From Eleusine coracana subsp. coracana (Eukaryota; Streptophyta; Magnoliopsida; Poales; Poaceae), in the NCBI GenBank assembly GCA_032690845.1, contig CM064417.1, positions 25,689,110 to 25,753,109 of the forward strand: a stretch of 64,000 nucleotides of DNA, written 5' to 3'. Made by a program: the position numbers and the translations under genes. Below are positions 22,744 to 33,826 of the stretch, one piece after another. Each line of letters starts with the position of its first letter. The stretch's first letter is position 1. Under the pieces are notes generated by a model that searched no databases, had not been told where the DNA came from, and saw only the letters and a program-made list of their open reading frames with translations.

Positions 22744-25700
22744 TTAAAAATTGCTTAGAATCTTTTGGATGTTCGGTTGAGCCCCTTCAAAGACACATGA
22801 ATTTCTGTGTTTCGAAAGTATCCATGCCCCCAAGATGATCAATGTATTAGGCCCTTTTCTCTTTTCCTTTGTTGCTTGTTTGTGAGCTTTTCTCCACCAA
22901 TCGGCAAACATTTGATCGTTTGGACTTGGAGCGCTGTCAAGGAGACCAAGCAGCGTCAGATCTTGATCCAGAATTCCCGTGTGCAGATACACTCGATAAG
23001 GATATGTTGGACGTCTTCATTGGTTTGATCATAGAACACACATTGAGCGGGATGAGGGAGGCCTCTTCTGGCAAGGCGATTAGTTGTCCAACATTTGTTG
23101 CGGATAGCTAACCATAGGAAAACCTTGCACTTTGTAGGCGCCCAAGATTTCCAAAGTCTGCGCCATGGCTCAAAGGTTGTCGACCCATTGAGATAAGCAC
23201 GGTAGGCTGATTTTGAAGTAAAGACTCTAGAGCCCTCAAATCTCCATGTATGTTGATTAGGTTCCTCAGTCTACTCCACTTCTAACAATGCATCCCACAG
23301 TTGAAAGTATTGGTGTAGTTCGACCATTGATAGCCCTCCCTGAATGTTTGTAGGCCATCATCGTACGGCGAGCGCGTCTGCTACCATGCGCTGCTGTCGT
23401 ACATTGACTGGTACTGCGGCAACTACAGTCGAGGCAAGCTCTGTAAGACCGCATCCAAACAGCCACTTGTCAGACCAAAGGAGTACATTTATGCCGTGTC
23501 CAACATGGGAGATTACTGCAGTATCAAAGAGAGCCTGGGCTTTAGCCTAGACAGGGATGTCTAGGCCTTGCCACAGTCACTCCTTGTCAATTTTTTGGAA
23601 CCCCAGCCACCAGAGTTGTAGCGACCAGCTCATCAGCTCGAGATTGAGAATTCCTAAACCTCCCAAATCCAGAGGCCGCTCTACCTTCTCCCAAGCAACC
23701 AGACATGAACCACCATTTACCTTATCTCCACCATTCCATAGAAATTCTCTCTAAAGTTTATCAATTGCTTTCATGAACCACCTCGGGACCTTTATGGCAA
23801 TCAAAAAATAGATAGGGGTAGCCATGAGAACAAAACGTACCCAAGCGGCCCGTCCTACAAAATTCATGAGTGAGGCATGCCACCCTGGAAGTTTATTTCC
23901 AATCTTTTCTACCCATAACATGAGATCTGCTTTCTTCACCTTCTTGTCTGAAAAAGGAAGGCCCAAATACATGCAAGGAAATTCAGCCATTGTGCACGGT
24001 AAAGTCTACTGAACTGTTGCTAGATGTGGCTTTTCACAGCGAATAGGAATGACACAGTTCTTCTGAAAATTTGTGTACAGACTCGAGGCATCACCAAACC
24101 TGTTTAGAATTCCCATAGTGAGGTTCATATCATCTTCCATCGGCTTTATAATGAGAGCCACACATCAGCATAAAGAGAAATCCGATGTTCTTGATTACAA
24201 CGAGTGAGGGCCTGTAGTAAACCAAGATCACTAGCCTTCTTGAAAATGCTATTTAGCACATCAATGACCAAGATAAATAACATAGGTGAGAGTTGGTCAC
24301 CTTGTCGAAGGGCCCTTTGATGGCGGATGTCCTCTCTCGGCTGACCGTTCACAAGAATCCGGGTTGAAGAAGTGCGTAACAAATTAGACACAAGGCTTCT
24401 CCAAATCGGACCAAAACCCAAATGTTCCAGCACCTCTAAAAGAAAAGGCCAAGCCACAGAATCGAAAGCTTTGGAAATGTCCAATTTCAAGAAAAGACTA
24501 GATACCTTTTGCCTGTGTAGCAGCTTGATGGTTTGTTGAACCAAGATAAAGTTGTCATGTATCGAATAATCTCAGATAAACGCGCTTTGGTTGGGGGCGA
24601 CCATAGAATTTAGGAGGGGTGCCAATCTGTTTGGACGGATTTTTAACACCAGTTTAGCCAAACTCTGAATGAGACCGATGGGCCAAATATCCTTTGTGGA
24701 GAGTGCTTCATCCTTTTTGGGTATCAAAGTAAGAAAAGCGAAGTTCAAGAGCCAAAGTTTCCTTGAGTCTCCCTGTTGGACAGTGATGATAGATGCCATA
24801 AAATCTACCTTGATGATGGACCAACATGCTTTATAAAAATGGCCTATGTAGCCATCCGGGCCTGGTGCATGATCTGATGGTAGGGATTTAATTGTGTCCT
24901 ATACATCTTCTTACATGATGGGCTCGTCCAAGGAAGAGAGGTCAAGGCCTTCACGATGGAAGAAATCAAGATTGAGCGTTATCGACCTTGGGAGGGTTGT
25001 ACTAAGTACATCATTGAAATGATTGGACATAATTTCATGTTTCTCTTCCTGACCAGTGACCACCACATCATGATGAATCAACTTTGGGATAAAATTCTTT
25101 CTCTTACGGAAGCCTGCTGTTCTATGGAACAATTCACTGTTGGCATCACCATCTTTCAGGAAGTGAATCCGAGACTTGAGGCATGCTATGGTGCGATCTA
25201 AAGAGGATAAGACCAGACATGGACGCTTTGCCTCACGTCAAAGCCAATCTTAATCTGATGTGAGAGGGCGGCTGTCCTGAGCAATTTCCAAGCGGTGCAA
25301 AACTTCGCACGCAAGTCCGAGTTGGGTTTTGACGTGGCCAACCCATTTTTGACTCCATGAGTGTAGAGCCTGAGTGAGGCGCTTTAACTTGATAGAGATG
25401 CGTTCTAGTGGACAAGAATTATGCACTTGTTCAATCTGGGATTGAGCGACCGCCTCATGGAACCCTACCATCTTCGGCCAAAAGCTCTCAAAGTGAAAAT
25501 TTCATTTGCCATGGACACCTTCTCTGAGCCCAAGCACTAACAGACAGTGATCAGATATTTTCGAGGCTTCACTTTGTAGAATACAATCCGGATAAATGGC
25601 TTCCCAGTCGGTGGTGCAAAGAACCTTGTCTAATTTGACAAGAGTTGGTGCTTCCCGTTCATTCATTCGACCAAGTATAGCGCCGTCCAATCGGTGGGGT

Positions 25701-26231
25701 TTCTTTGAGATCGAAATCGTTCACAAACCGTCAAAACCGACCCATCATAGTTCTACTAAGGTTGTCGTTGTTCTTGTCCTCGGAGGAATAAGTCATATTG
25801 AAATCACCCGCCAAGATCCAAGCCCTGGCACAATGCTCCCTGACTTCACGCAACTCATTGAGGAAAGTCACTTTCTCACTATCTTGTTGCAGGCCATAGA
25901 CACCTGTGAACCACCAATCTTCTTTGTTTTCTGAACTGAACTTGATAGAAACTGAATGCCTATGAACTCTCTCATTGTCAGGTATGTAGGTTTCCTCACA
26001 CCAAGCAACAAGAATGCCTCCTCTGGTGCCTTGTGCCGGCAGGAACACAAACTGACGGAAGTCACGACCCAAAATTGACATTACATCCCAATCAGTAATA
26101 AGAGCAAGTTTTGTTTCTTCGAGATAGACAATAATCGGACGAGAATCATCAACAACCTTGCATACATTATCACATCGGGATCTCTTGTTCAGACCCCGCA
26201 CATTCCACACTAAGATTGTTGGCTGATCCAT
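22744..26231 (-). pseudogene. LINE ORF2: endonuclease, reverse transcriptase, zf-RVT
   Basis: The start ATG at 26231 (MDQPTILVWNVRGLN) overlaps the end of ORF1 by about 22 bases, as in plant L1. The APE-type endonuclease shows WNVRGLN, a Glu in EETKL, GGILVAW, GDFN and the terminal SDH near 25540. RT shows LTLIPKKDE (24725), LDISKAFDSVAWPF (24480) and QGDQLSPMLF (24290). The active-site box reads YAD and then shifts frame: one base is missing from the second Asp codon at about 24160, so YADD is lost. The C-terminal zinc-domain end KGPNTLIILGAWILSKHRNSCVFEGA is at 22870-22790. Further stops break the frame between domains. Confidence 0.82.
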
Positions 26232-28720
26232 TGGAACTGGTAAGAAGATCGACCTTGAAGAAAACCGGGCTCAAACAACCACTTCCACATTTGGGAGAGG
26301 TCCCAGGACTGAACCTGTCTCTCCTCCAGCACTTCCTTGCCCAAGAGTGTCACCAAGGCAATGACATGTTCCCTGTTAAGCGGTTTTTCCAAGAACTGTA
26401 CGTACTTCTCCTTGGACTGCTCGGAAACCACTTGGCTCTCGTATGTGAAATCCAAACGGTGACAAACCGTGGCCGCTGCTTGATAGTTGACTTTTGGTGG
26501 GAGCTTGGCAATCTGACGACTACGCGGTGGAGCATATGTTGAGGCTGCTTCAGCCTACGTCATCGCTGCACCTTGGGAGTAGGGATAACATGAGGCACGG
26601 TTCTGGAGATCCTAGAGATGAAGTCCTCGGCCAACTGTGGGTCAGACTGGTTGGGGTTTGGTGTTTCTTGAACATGTTGCCTTCTTGTGTAAACAATCAT
26701 GCCGGATTGTGGGACAGGATCTGGAGTCGGTTGTGCGAGCAGCACTTCCTCAGCTGGCCTCTAGGCAAGCAGAGAAGGCTTGAGAGTGCTTGTGCCAAGT
26801 TCGCTTGCATCTGGAATGTTGGTGCATGGTGGTTCCAGCGGATCTTCTATGACTGGGGGATCTTCTGCGGGCACATTAGGCTCAGGCTTGAGTCGGGGTG
26901 GCGAAACTGCGGGCCATGATGGCTCGGGTTCTAGGCCATCTGAGTTTGTCCCCAGCAACACATCATGATCTCGCACCAAAGACATCTCAAAACACAACAT
27001 AACCGGGGATACAACCGAAGGGAAATCATCCTGATCCATTTGAAACAACATCACACACATCGGTTCGTACGAATGTAGCTCACCCATTGGCCCATTTGGA
27101 ACAACATCACACACATCCGTAATCGGGGCATGCAATTGGAGAGGTGCTTGGTTAATTGGCACAACTTCCACTGGCTGCGCCATATGTAGTGACCGAGGCA
27201 AGGGTGTGCACGTCTGGTCTTCGGAATTGATGGGTGCCTCCTCGAGGACGTAGCCGGTTGTGGGCCAGTCTACCGTGACAGCTTCCATCGCATCGCCGGC
27301 GTTCGAGCCACCTGCCTCGACAGCGGCTACCACCTGCAGCCCGCCAGAGGGGATAGGCTCTAGAACGACAGCACCCTGCGTAGAAGCGCTAAACTGGTCT
27401 TCCTGAACCCCAAGCCCATTTTGCTCGACGACGACTGCCTCCCGTGACACATCGGAGGGAATAGGCTCGAAGGTCGTTGTCTTCCTGGAGTCGAATTCAG
27501 GTCCGTTCGCCTCGACAACTGTGGCCTCCTGCTGCATGTTGGAGGGAATGGGACCCAGGCACGTGTGCACGCTCGATCATCACTGATCGCCATCCCAGCC
27601 AGAATCAGGTCAAGAAGAACGTGATCCTTGGGACGATTCACGGTGCTGCCATTGGCGTCTGTGATGGTCGGAGTTGTCATCACCATTCGAGGGGAAAGGG
27701 TCATCATTGTCGACCCTTGAAAGGTTTGCAGCAGCCACCGAGAACGAGATTGGGTAGCACAGAGTCGGCTTGGCTGGTGGGCCTTCGATAACGCCGATGG
27801 ACGGTTCCACCACGTGAAGATCATGAGAACTTGCGAAGGAATCCGGCTTGAGGCACCAGGCGGACACCCGGAAAACCGAGTAATCCTCCCGATTCCTGGT
27901 GGCCGGGTGGAGCAGTTGCGGCCAGCCATAACGGTTGAGCAAGTTCTTAATTGTAGACATCTCCTTGGTGTGCGCCGAGGTGCCGCACATCTCGTCATCG
28001 ATGAGAACTGGCAGGGAAGCTCCTGAGGCAAAAGCCTATCTAGTCCAACATTGGAAATGGAGACACAACGTGCCAAACCCCGAGAGAGGTCCATCATCGA
28101 CAATCCTTGAAAATGTAGCTTCATCTCACTATTGAGGTTATATCAGGGAACAAGAGTCGCCTTGATCTCCTCGGTTGACACCGCCGGAAGGTCACTGAAC
28201 ACCGAGACGATAATCGCGCGATGCATATGTTCTTCCACTCGCTCCAATCTAACAGACCAGTCAATGACGCATGGCGAGCCCTGAGCCGGGGAGGCACCCT
28301 CATCCTGAACTGGAGATTCTGGAGAGGCGACCTCGCCGTTGCCCGGGTTGCGTCAACGTCGATGTGGTCTCCGCCGCCGACGACGACCACCACGGTGACC
28401 ATCTTCTAAAGCATGGGACCTAGCGGCTAAGAGCTCAGCCGTCGGTGTGTGGCTGGCTGGAACAGCGGTCTAGGTGCCAACCATCTCCGCTGTTGCCGGG
28501 GCCTCGATCACTTGAGGGGGCGGCGTGATGCGCCGCCAGACTGGGATGCGACGCACCACTTCTTCCTTGTGACCCTCACAGGCTAGGTAGACATACAAAT
28601 GGTGCCCCAAAGCCTTGCACTTAAACCATCTTGGACGTGATCGCCACGGGGCGGCACGGTGGGAACACGAGAAACAGTAGAAGCAAAGACCTCGAAGGTC
28701 GACCTATATAAGGCAGCGTG
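26210..28720 (-). pseudogene. LINE ORF1: RNA-binding protein remnant
   Basis: GC-rich region with several overlapping minus-strand frames. Near 28670-28590 it reads CFYCFSCSHRAAP and WFKCKALGHHL, a degenerate pair of zinc knuckles with one Cys changed to Trp. The segment at 28300-28150 (VEEHMHRAIIVSVFSDLPAV) and a long Pro/Glu/Val-rich linker at 27570-26761, in which EPIPS recurs, follow. The last part (PLNREHVIALVTLLGKEV, about 26390-26340) resembles the C-terminus of plant L1 ORF1. Frameshifts are present, so it is non-functional. ORF1 of L1 coats the element RNA. Confidence 0.55.
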
Positions 28721-28775
28721 GTCTGACTGGGGCGGTCCCCGCAGAGTCCCAACAGCCCAAGCCATCTGCTGTTGC

Positions 28776-30022
28776 TCAAATGAGGCTCTCCTTCTTACCG
28801 CGCTTGTTCTTCCCAATCTTATTGTGCTCGTGGAGATCGACCTCAAGCCAATTTCCCCCATTAAGATTGTACGGGAAGAAGAGGCCAAGGTCGGCATAGG
28901 GTAGACGAATATTGGTGCCGCACACAGTGTAGCCTTGTCTTGCTCTACCTGTGATGGTCTTGCCTCTTGTCATGGAGTCGTTGAGGAAGACCGGCTTCAC
29001 CCACTGTGTCGGATTCATGATGAGGTTGCCGCTAGCTGCATTGAAGATCATAGTTTGGAGGTAGCCTCCAAAGGCTAACCTCCCCATCGAGTTGTTCCTC
29101 TGGCGGAACCGACTTAGCACCATAAATGGGTACGGATTGCACAGGCAAGGACTTACAATGGCGTTGTATAGCCACTGGAAGTACGTGTCGGAAATTTTGG
29201 TGGAGTCAACCCGTCCTGTTGTACGGGCGGCTATCCATTGGTGCATGACCTGGATCCTGGGGTTCTAGATATGCCCTTTCTTGCGCTCCTCTTGGTCGGT
29301 GATGCAGAGCCAGAATGCATAAAGCTCCTTTTTCATCATGTTGTTGTGCACGGGGGCCTCTCCATTGAAGCCAAAGAGCACTGCAAGCTCTTCGACTCCC
29401 ATAGAGTAGGCCGCATCCAGCACACGGAAGTTGATCACCTCGTTCCCCTTGTCATCTGTGTCGAGTTGCATCGTGGTGGCAGACTCAATGACAAGGGCGA
29501 GAGAGAGACTGGTGCCCTGCTTGTGGAAGAGTACCCACCCTAAATTGGTGAGGCAGTGCTGAATGTTGGACTAGAGTCCGATCTGACCCAGGAAGTGTTT
29601 GTGCGTTTCAAAGTTGGGGACGAAGCATCACCGTACTAGATCGTACATGTGCTCTTCCTTTGTGCTCAAGAGGGTGAACCCCTCCACAACCGTGTGTGCC
29701 ACATATGCCAGTGGCTATGAGGAGGCTTCCTTTGTTGATCCATGCACCCTTCCTATAGTTTGCGGTTGCGCTTCGTGTATGCAGCCTCGGCATGTTGCCG
29801 AGGCCAGCATCGTGGCACGCAATGTAGAAGTCATCGTTGCGCCCGCGCGGTGGTGTCATCTCCATGGACATCTCCCGACTCCCGCCACTAGCAGAACTCA
29901 CCCTTGACTCAGTGAAGGAGTTGGAGTTGCTTCTCCTTGCCAGAGTAGTTGGAGCTGTTGGAGTCTGAACTCCGGCGGACCCTGTTGTCGAACTTCCTAG
30001 CGACCACTGCAAGCCTGTCCAT
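28776..30022 (-). pseudogene. Athila-like ORF1/env-region protein, N-terminal and core part
   Basis: The likely start is the ATG at 30022 (MDRLAVVARKFDNRV). Frameshifts follow; from 29471 the minus strand reads ELAVLFGFNGEAPV and AFWLCITDQEE, then after a stop near 29265 MHQWIAARTTGRVDSTKISD and YFQWLYNAIVSPCLCNP, LPYADLGLFFPYNL and KIGKNKRGKKESL. The style and position (downstream of a GGAGGCAACCCA-type spacer, upstream of the TTTAAGTGTGGGGG tract) fit the extra ORF of Athila elements, often called env-like. The function of that protein is not established. The LINE cuts it near 28720-28776, and the end is at 22362-22488. Confidence 0.5.
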
Positions 30023-31350
30023 CTTCTATCAAAATGGAAGGAAATCGTGCAAGTGGGGAAAGTGGAGTAGTGGGAGAAGTTTCCAGGGAGTCGAGGCAAG
30101 AAAGAAGGGTCATGCCCTCCTTTAATAGCCAGCCAAAACTTCCAGGGGAAGAAACCTAAGGCGATTCAAACCCCTTCCGTGTCGATCGGCACTAGGAACG
30201 TGTCAATCGGCAAAATTCAAATTTGCGCTGATTCTGGCGTGCCTTGGCTTCCACGCCTCCTTTTTATCCTCCCCAGGTCTGCTGGTTGCAGTACCATGCC
30301 GATTGGCACGAATACCGTGTCGGTCAGCATTTTTCTCTTTTCCCTAAACCTAGTTGATTCAGCATCTCCCTCTACACCCGACAACTGCATCATTGTTGAG
30401 GACCTGCTCTCTTCCCCATGCCTCTGCGCTGATTCCACCTGTTGTCGCATCACCGCCCATGCCGGTCGGCACATAAGGGTGCCAATCGGCACGGTCTTCC
30501 ATGGCATTTTATATAGCATCAGGGGCCGCATGGTGTCAGAAGGTTTCAAATTTCCTATCCTGGGAAAGTATTTTCGTCGTATCTAACATCCAGAGGTGTC
30601 CTATTCTGATCGTGTCGATCGACACTTTGCCAGTGCCGGTCGGCATTATATGTCCTCTCCTTGATGCCTTCCAAAGATTCATTATCCTGTAGCAAAGCGG
30701 GAAGCAACTACCAAAAATATCTCTAGATAATTAATTTATCTTACCTTATATGATTTCCTGCCTCGAAATTCTTGGTTGCTTTGATAATTGGCCCCTTTCC
30801 ATATTTTCCATTAGTTAAGGGTTACCAACTGCGATGTCCACGTGGGTGGACATTGGTGTCGATCAGCGCATAGGGCGTGCCGATCGGCACTGATAGTGTT
30901 TCTTCTTTTTCTTCTTTTCTTTCTTTTCCCTGCAACGTTAGTCATAAGAAAAACACAAGGAAAAACTAACAGACCGCCCATGGAGCACACATATTAAAAC
31001 AAACACTTGTTCTAATCAAATTTTATCTCAGGAGCATTATTATTGTTACAAGCAAACAAATTAAACAATGGGTTGCCCTCCCAGCTAGCGCTATTTTACT
31101 AAAAATGGGTTGCCCTCCTGAAAGCACCAAGCACTTCAAAAAGACTCACACTAATTACTTGACTCCCGAAGTTTGGGTTGCCTCCCAAAAAGCGCTCTTA
31201 GTTAAAAGAGTTAAAAAGGTTATAAAGCTGGACCTCCCTGTTCAATCACTCCTTAGCATCACCGTATGGGGAACATGTCTGTGACACTAAGGTTTTTTAT
31301 TCCTTCTTCCTTCATCCTATGGAGCTTTTCTTTACTGTCTCTCCAATTAC
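30023..31350 (-). mobile_element. Athila-like spacer upstream of the extra ORF, with palindromic motif cluster
   Basis: No coding frame. On the minus strand 31190-31080 carries TTGGGAGGCAACCCAAAC and two further GGGAGGGCAACCCAT-like boxes, typical of the pol-to-ORF spacer in grass Athila-like elements. Between 30180 and 30890 there are ten variants of TGCCGATCGGCAC. The spacer ends at 31350, where LTR X begins. Confidence 0.45.
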
Positions 31351-31713
31351 TGTAATACTCTGATGTTCAAAATTTTGGATATTTTAAAATTTTCGTAAAA
31401 CTAATTAGGTTGTTAACATTTTAATAAGAAAAAGAATTATTTTCCAAAGAAGATAACTAAATATAGGTTATTTTAAAATTTTGTTTGTTTGTTTCATTTT
31501 GATTAGTTGCATGTAGGATTTTTATTATGTGCAAAAGTATTTCAAATTATATAGAATTCATTGAGAAATTTATTTAGGAAATAGTTTAGATTTAGAAAGA
31601 AAAAGAAAAGAAAAACCCTCTCAGCCTTGGGCCTCTCACTTTCCCCGGCCCAGCTTCTCCCTTCCCCCCCCCCCCCCCCTCCTTTCCCCCTCTCTTCTGG
31701 CTGGGCCAGTACC
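31351..31713 (+). repeat. LTR-like element X, first piece
   Basis: The sequence changes at 31351 to TGTAATACTCTGATG, an LTR-like start seen in large grass gypsy elements, preceded by ATTAC (a possible target duplication whose partner I did not find). It is AT-rich and ends in a C-rich part with 16 C (31664-31679). Element B interrupts it at 31714, and the C-rich sequence resumes at 46062. Confidence 0.45.
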
Positions 31714-32636
31714 TGATGAGGACATCACTCCTAAGGATACACACAACACTCCTCCAATTCTAGACTTGTAAGGTCCAATGACTAGAGCTCGTGCACGACG
31801 ACTAAATTTAGAGGTGAGCTCGTTCCTACGTTCTTTGCTATATGTTACTTTTGAGAAAGGTTTGCTACCTATTGATTATTTTATGAATAGGAACCATGGA
31901 GAGGACCAAAATATGATAGGAGAAGGAGTTAGCAATATGGAGGACCAGCAAGGGCTTGGAAGCCAAGGTGGAGGCCCAATCAAAACCGACTTCGAGTCCG
32001 TTTCGAGGCCTAGGACCAGTCTGCATTAAAACGGTCGTCCAGGACGCAAACAGACTTGGATTTGGATGTTCTACATATGCACAGAAATATAAGGAGAAGA
32101 CCTTTCATATGCCGCCGGCATCAGGTCAAAATTCATCCGAAGTCGTCAGGAATCGTCGAAACAACAGAGGGTCTAGAATCTGTGTCGGTGCTTTGTCGCC
32201 TATTTTTGGCCTTTGGACCTTGTATCCAGTTGAGCCCAATTAGGGGCGCGTCCAGAGGGTCTTGCATGACCCTAGGGTCTTCATATACAGCCGCTGCCAC
32301 ACAATTAGGGTTGGCTTTTTTCTTAGATCAATTCTGTTCATAAACAGTGTCGCCGTTCATCGGTTTGTGAAACCCTAACTTCGTGAGCTTAATCATTCAT
32401 CAGCAATTGTGTTGCATCCTTCGTTGTTCTTGCTTGTGTTCTTGATTTGAAAGCAGGGATTATCCTTCTCGGCAAGGTCAATCATCCTTGGATGGTTGAT
32501 AACTAGAGGAGACGTCGTGCTACAATTGTGGGGTTTAGAACGTGTTGTTCTAAAGCCGGATCGATTTGTGTGTTGCCTCTGACCAAATCTACTTACCAAG
32601 AACCTTTTAGAAGATCGGGAACCCTTGTTCACATCA
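31714..32636 (+). repeat. 5' LTR of element B
   Basis: A 923-bp LTR, start TGATGAGGACATCACTCC and end TTCACATCA, followed by the PBS-type sequence AGTGGTAATCAGAGC at 32637. It differs visibly more from its own 3' LTR than the LTRs of A or D differ from theirs, in line with greater age. Confidence 0.9.
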
Positions 32637-33826
32637 AGTGGTAATCAGAGCTTCAGGTGCACCGTTAGGTTCGCAGTACCCTTTAGTTTTGTTTTCGTGT
32701 TCTTCCTATCGCCCATAACCATGTGTTTAGCCTTTGCATATTTCAATTTCTGAGTCCGTAGTGTTGAGTTTGTGCCCTAGTTTTTCTTTAGTCACTGGTT
32801 TAGTTTGTGTTTTTGTCGTCAGTAGTGTTTCCCTTGCAACCCTAGCCGCCATCCCCTCCACCACCCTCGGTTTTGTCGGCTTTGTGTGCTAGGGTTGATT
32901 GATCAACACGCCCACCCTAATCCCACCCTAAACCCACCCTCAACACCTCGGACCAATTATCACAAATTTCACTTTCCGCTGCATCCACCCCGCCAAAAAA
33001 ATCCCAACCCGACCCCAAACCCGACTCGGGTTTCACTCAAACCCCGTGTTTCTTCATAACCGATTCCGACACCCCTTCGGTAAAACGGCCATAACTTATC
33101 GCTCGGTTGTCCGTTTTGGCTGAAAGTTTTACAGGAGATTCTTGACAAAAAGTTGAGATGACCCACACTTTGCTACGCTCTGTGTGCCCTCGTCAAAAAA
33201 TTTAAAAAAAATTGGGAATATAAAAAAAATTCATTCAAGTTGAAACCCGACGTTTTCTGAAACTTCAAGAATTTCTGTAGGCCACGTCCTAGCTCTGTTT
33301 GAGCTGAAACATTTTGTGTTTTCTCCCCAATTGTTAGTGAGTTGGAGAAAAATATCAAAAAATAAAATAAAATAACAGGAATTTGGGATTCCTACTAGTG
33401 CTCCATCTGGCCCCCTAGAATTTCTGAGTTTGGCTGTTTTACACTTAGCCCCCTGTTATCGATTGTGTGCCTTTGTCTCCTTGTTTCTTCTTTGCTATCA
33501 CTACTGTTCTAGGACATAGTTGGACCAGAAACTAGGGACAAGTTACTTGGGCACTTATTCAGCTTTACTATCTATTTTTGATTTATGTGCCACTCACATA
33601 TATATATTTGGCCTTCCTAGCTCTACATATTTCTTCTGGACAGCACACAGGTTGATTTGTAACCTTGCAATCGTGGAACACACCTCCCTGTATCCTTTGC
33701 TTTGTTTTTTTCAGAACTTTGTAAGAGCTTTGCAAGAAGCTTCGTTTTGTTGTGTTGAGAGGCACCACTGCTTAGTAGTTTTGTAGGGATAACCTTTACT
33801 TTTTGTTTCTTGTTTTGGTGTTTCTG
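32637..33826 (+). other. PBS and 5' leader of element B
   Basis: Non-coding leader equivalent to 7532-8763 of element A, lacking part of the short sequence before CCCGCCCATAACC. The PBS starts at 32639. No gene in it. Confidence 0.7.

Larger units (their letters stand above)
22489..28720 (-). mobile_element. L1-type LINE, near full length, defective
   Basis: A minus-strand non-LTR retrotransposon. The 3' end is the A tract (T run at 22489-22495 in plus reading), preceded by an L1-type 3' end reading CTTAATGCAAAGATACG then TTCGAGAAG. It carries ORF1 (about 28720-26210) and ORF2 (26231-22744), the latter with endonuclease, RT and a C-terminal zinc domain. The 5' end is uncertain: a shared GACCAC at 28717-28722 and beside the A tract (22482-22487) may be the target duplication but is short. 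The element splits an Athila-like ORF. Confidence 0.8.

Noticed and set aside
26761..28124. Long overlapping GC-rich frames as separate host genes
   Set aside because: They fall in the ORF1 region of the LINE, between its zinc knuckles and ORF2, and share its strand.
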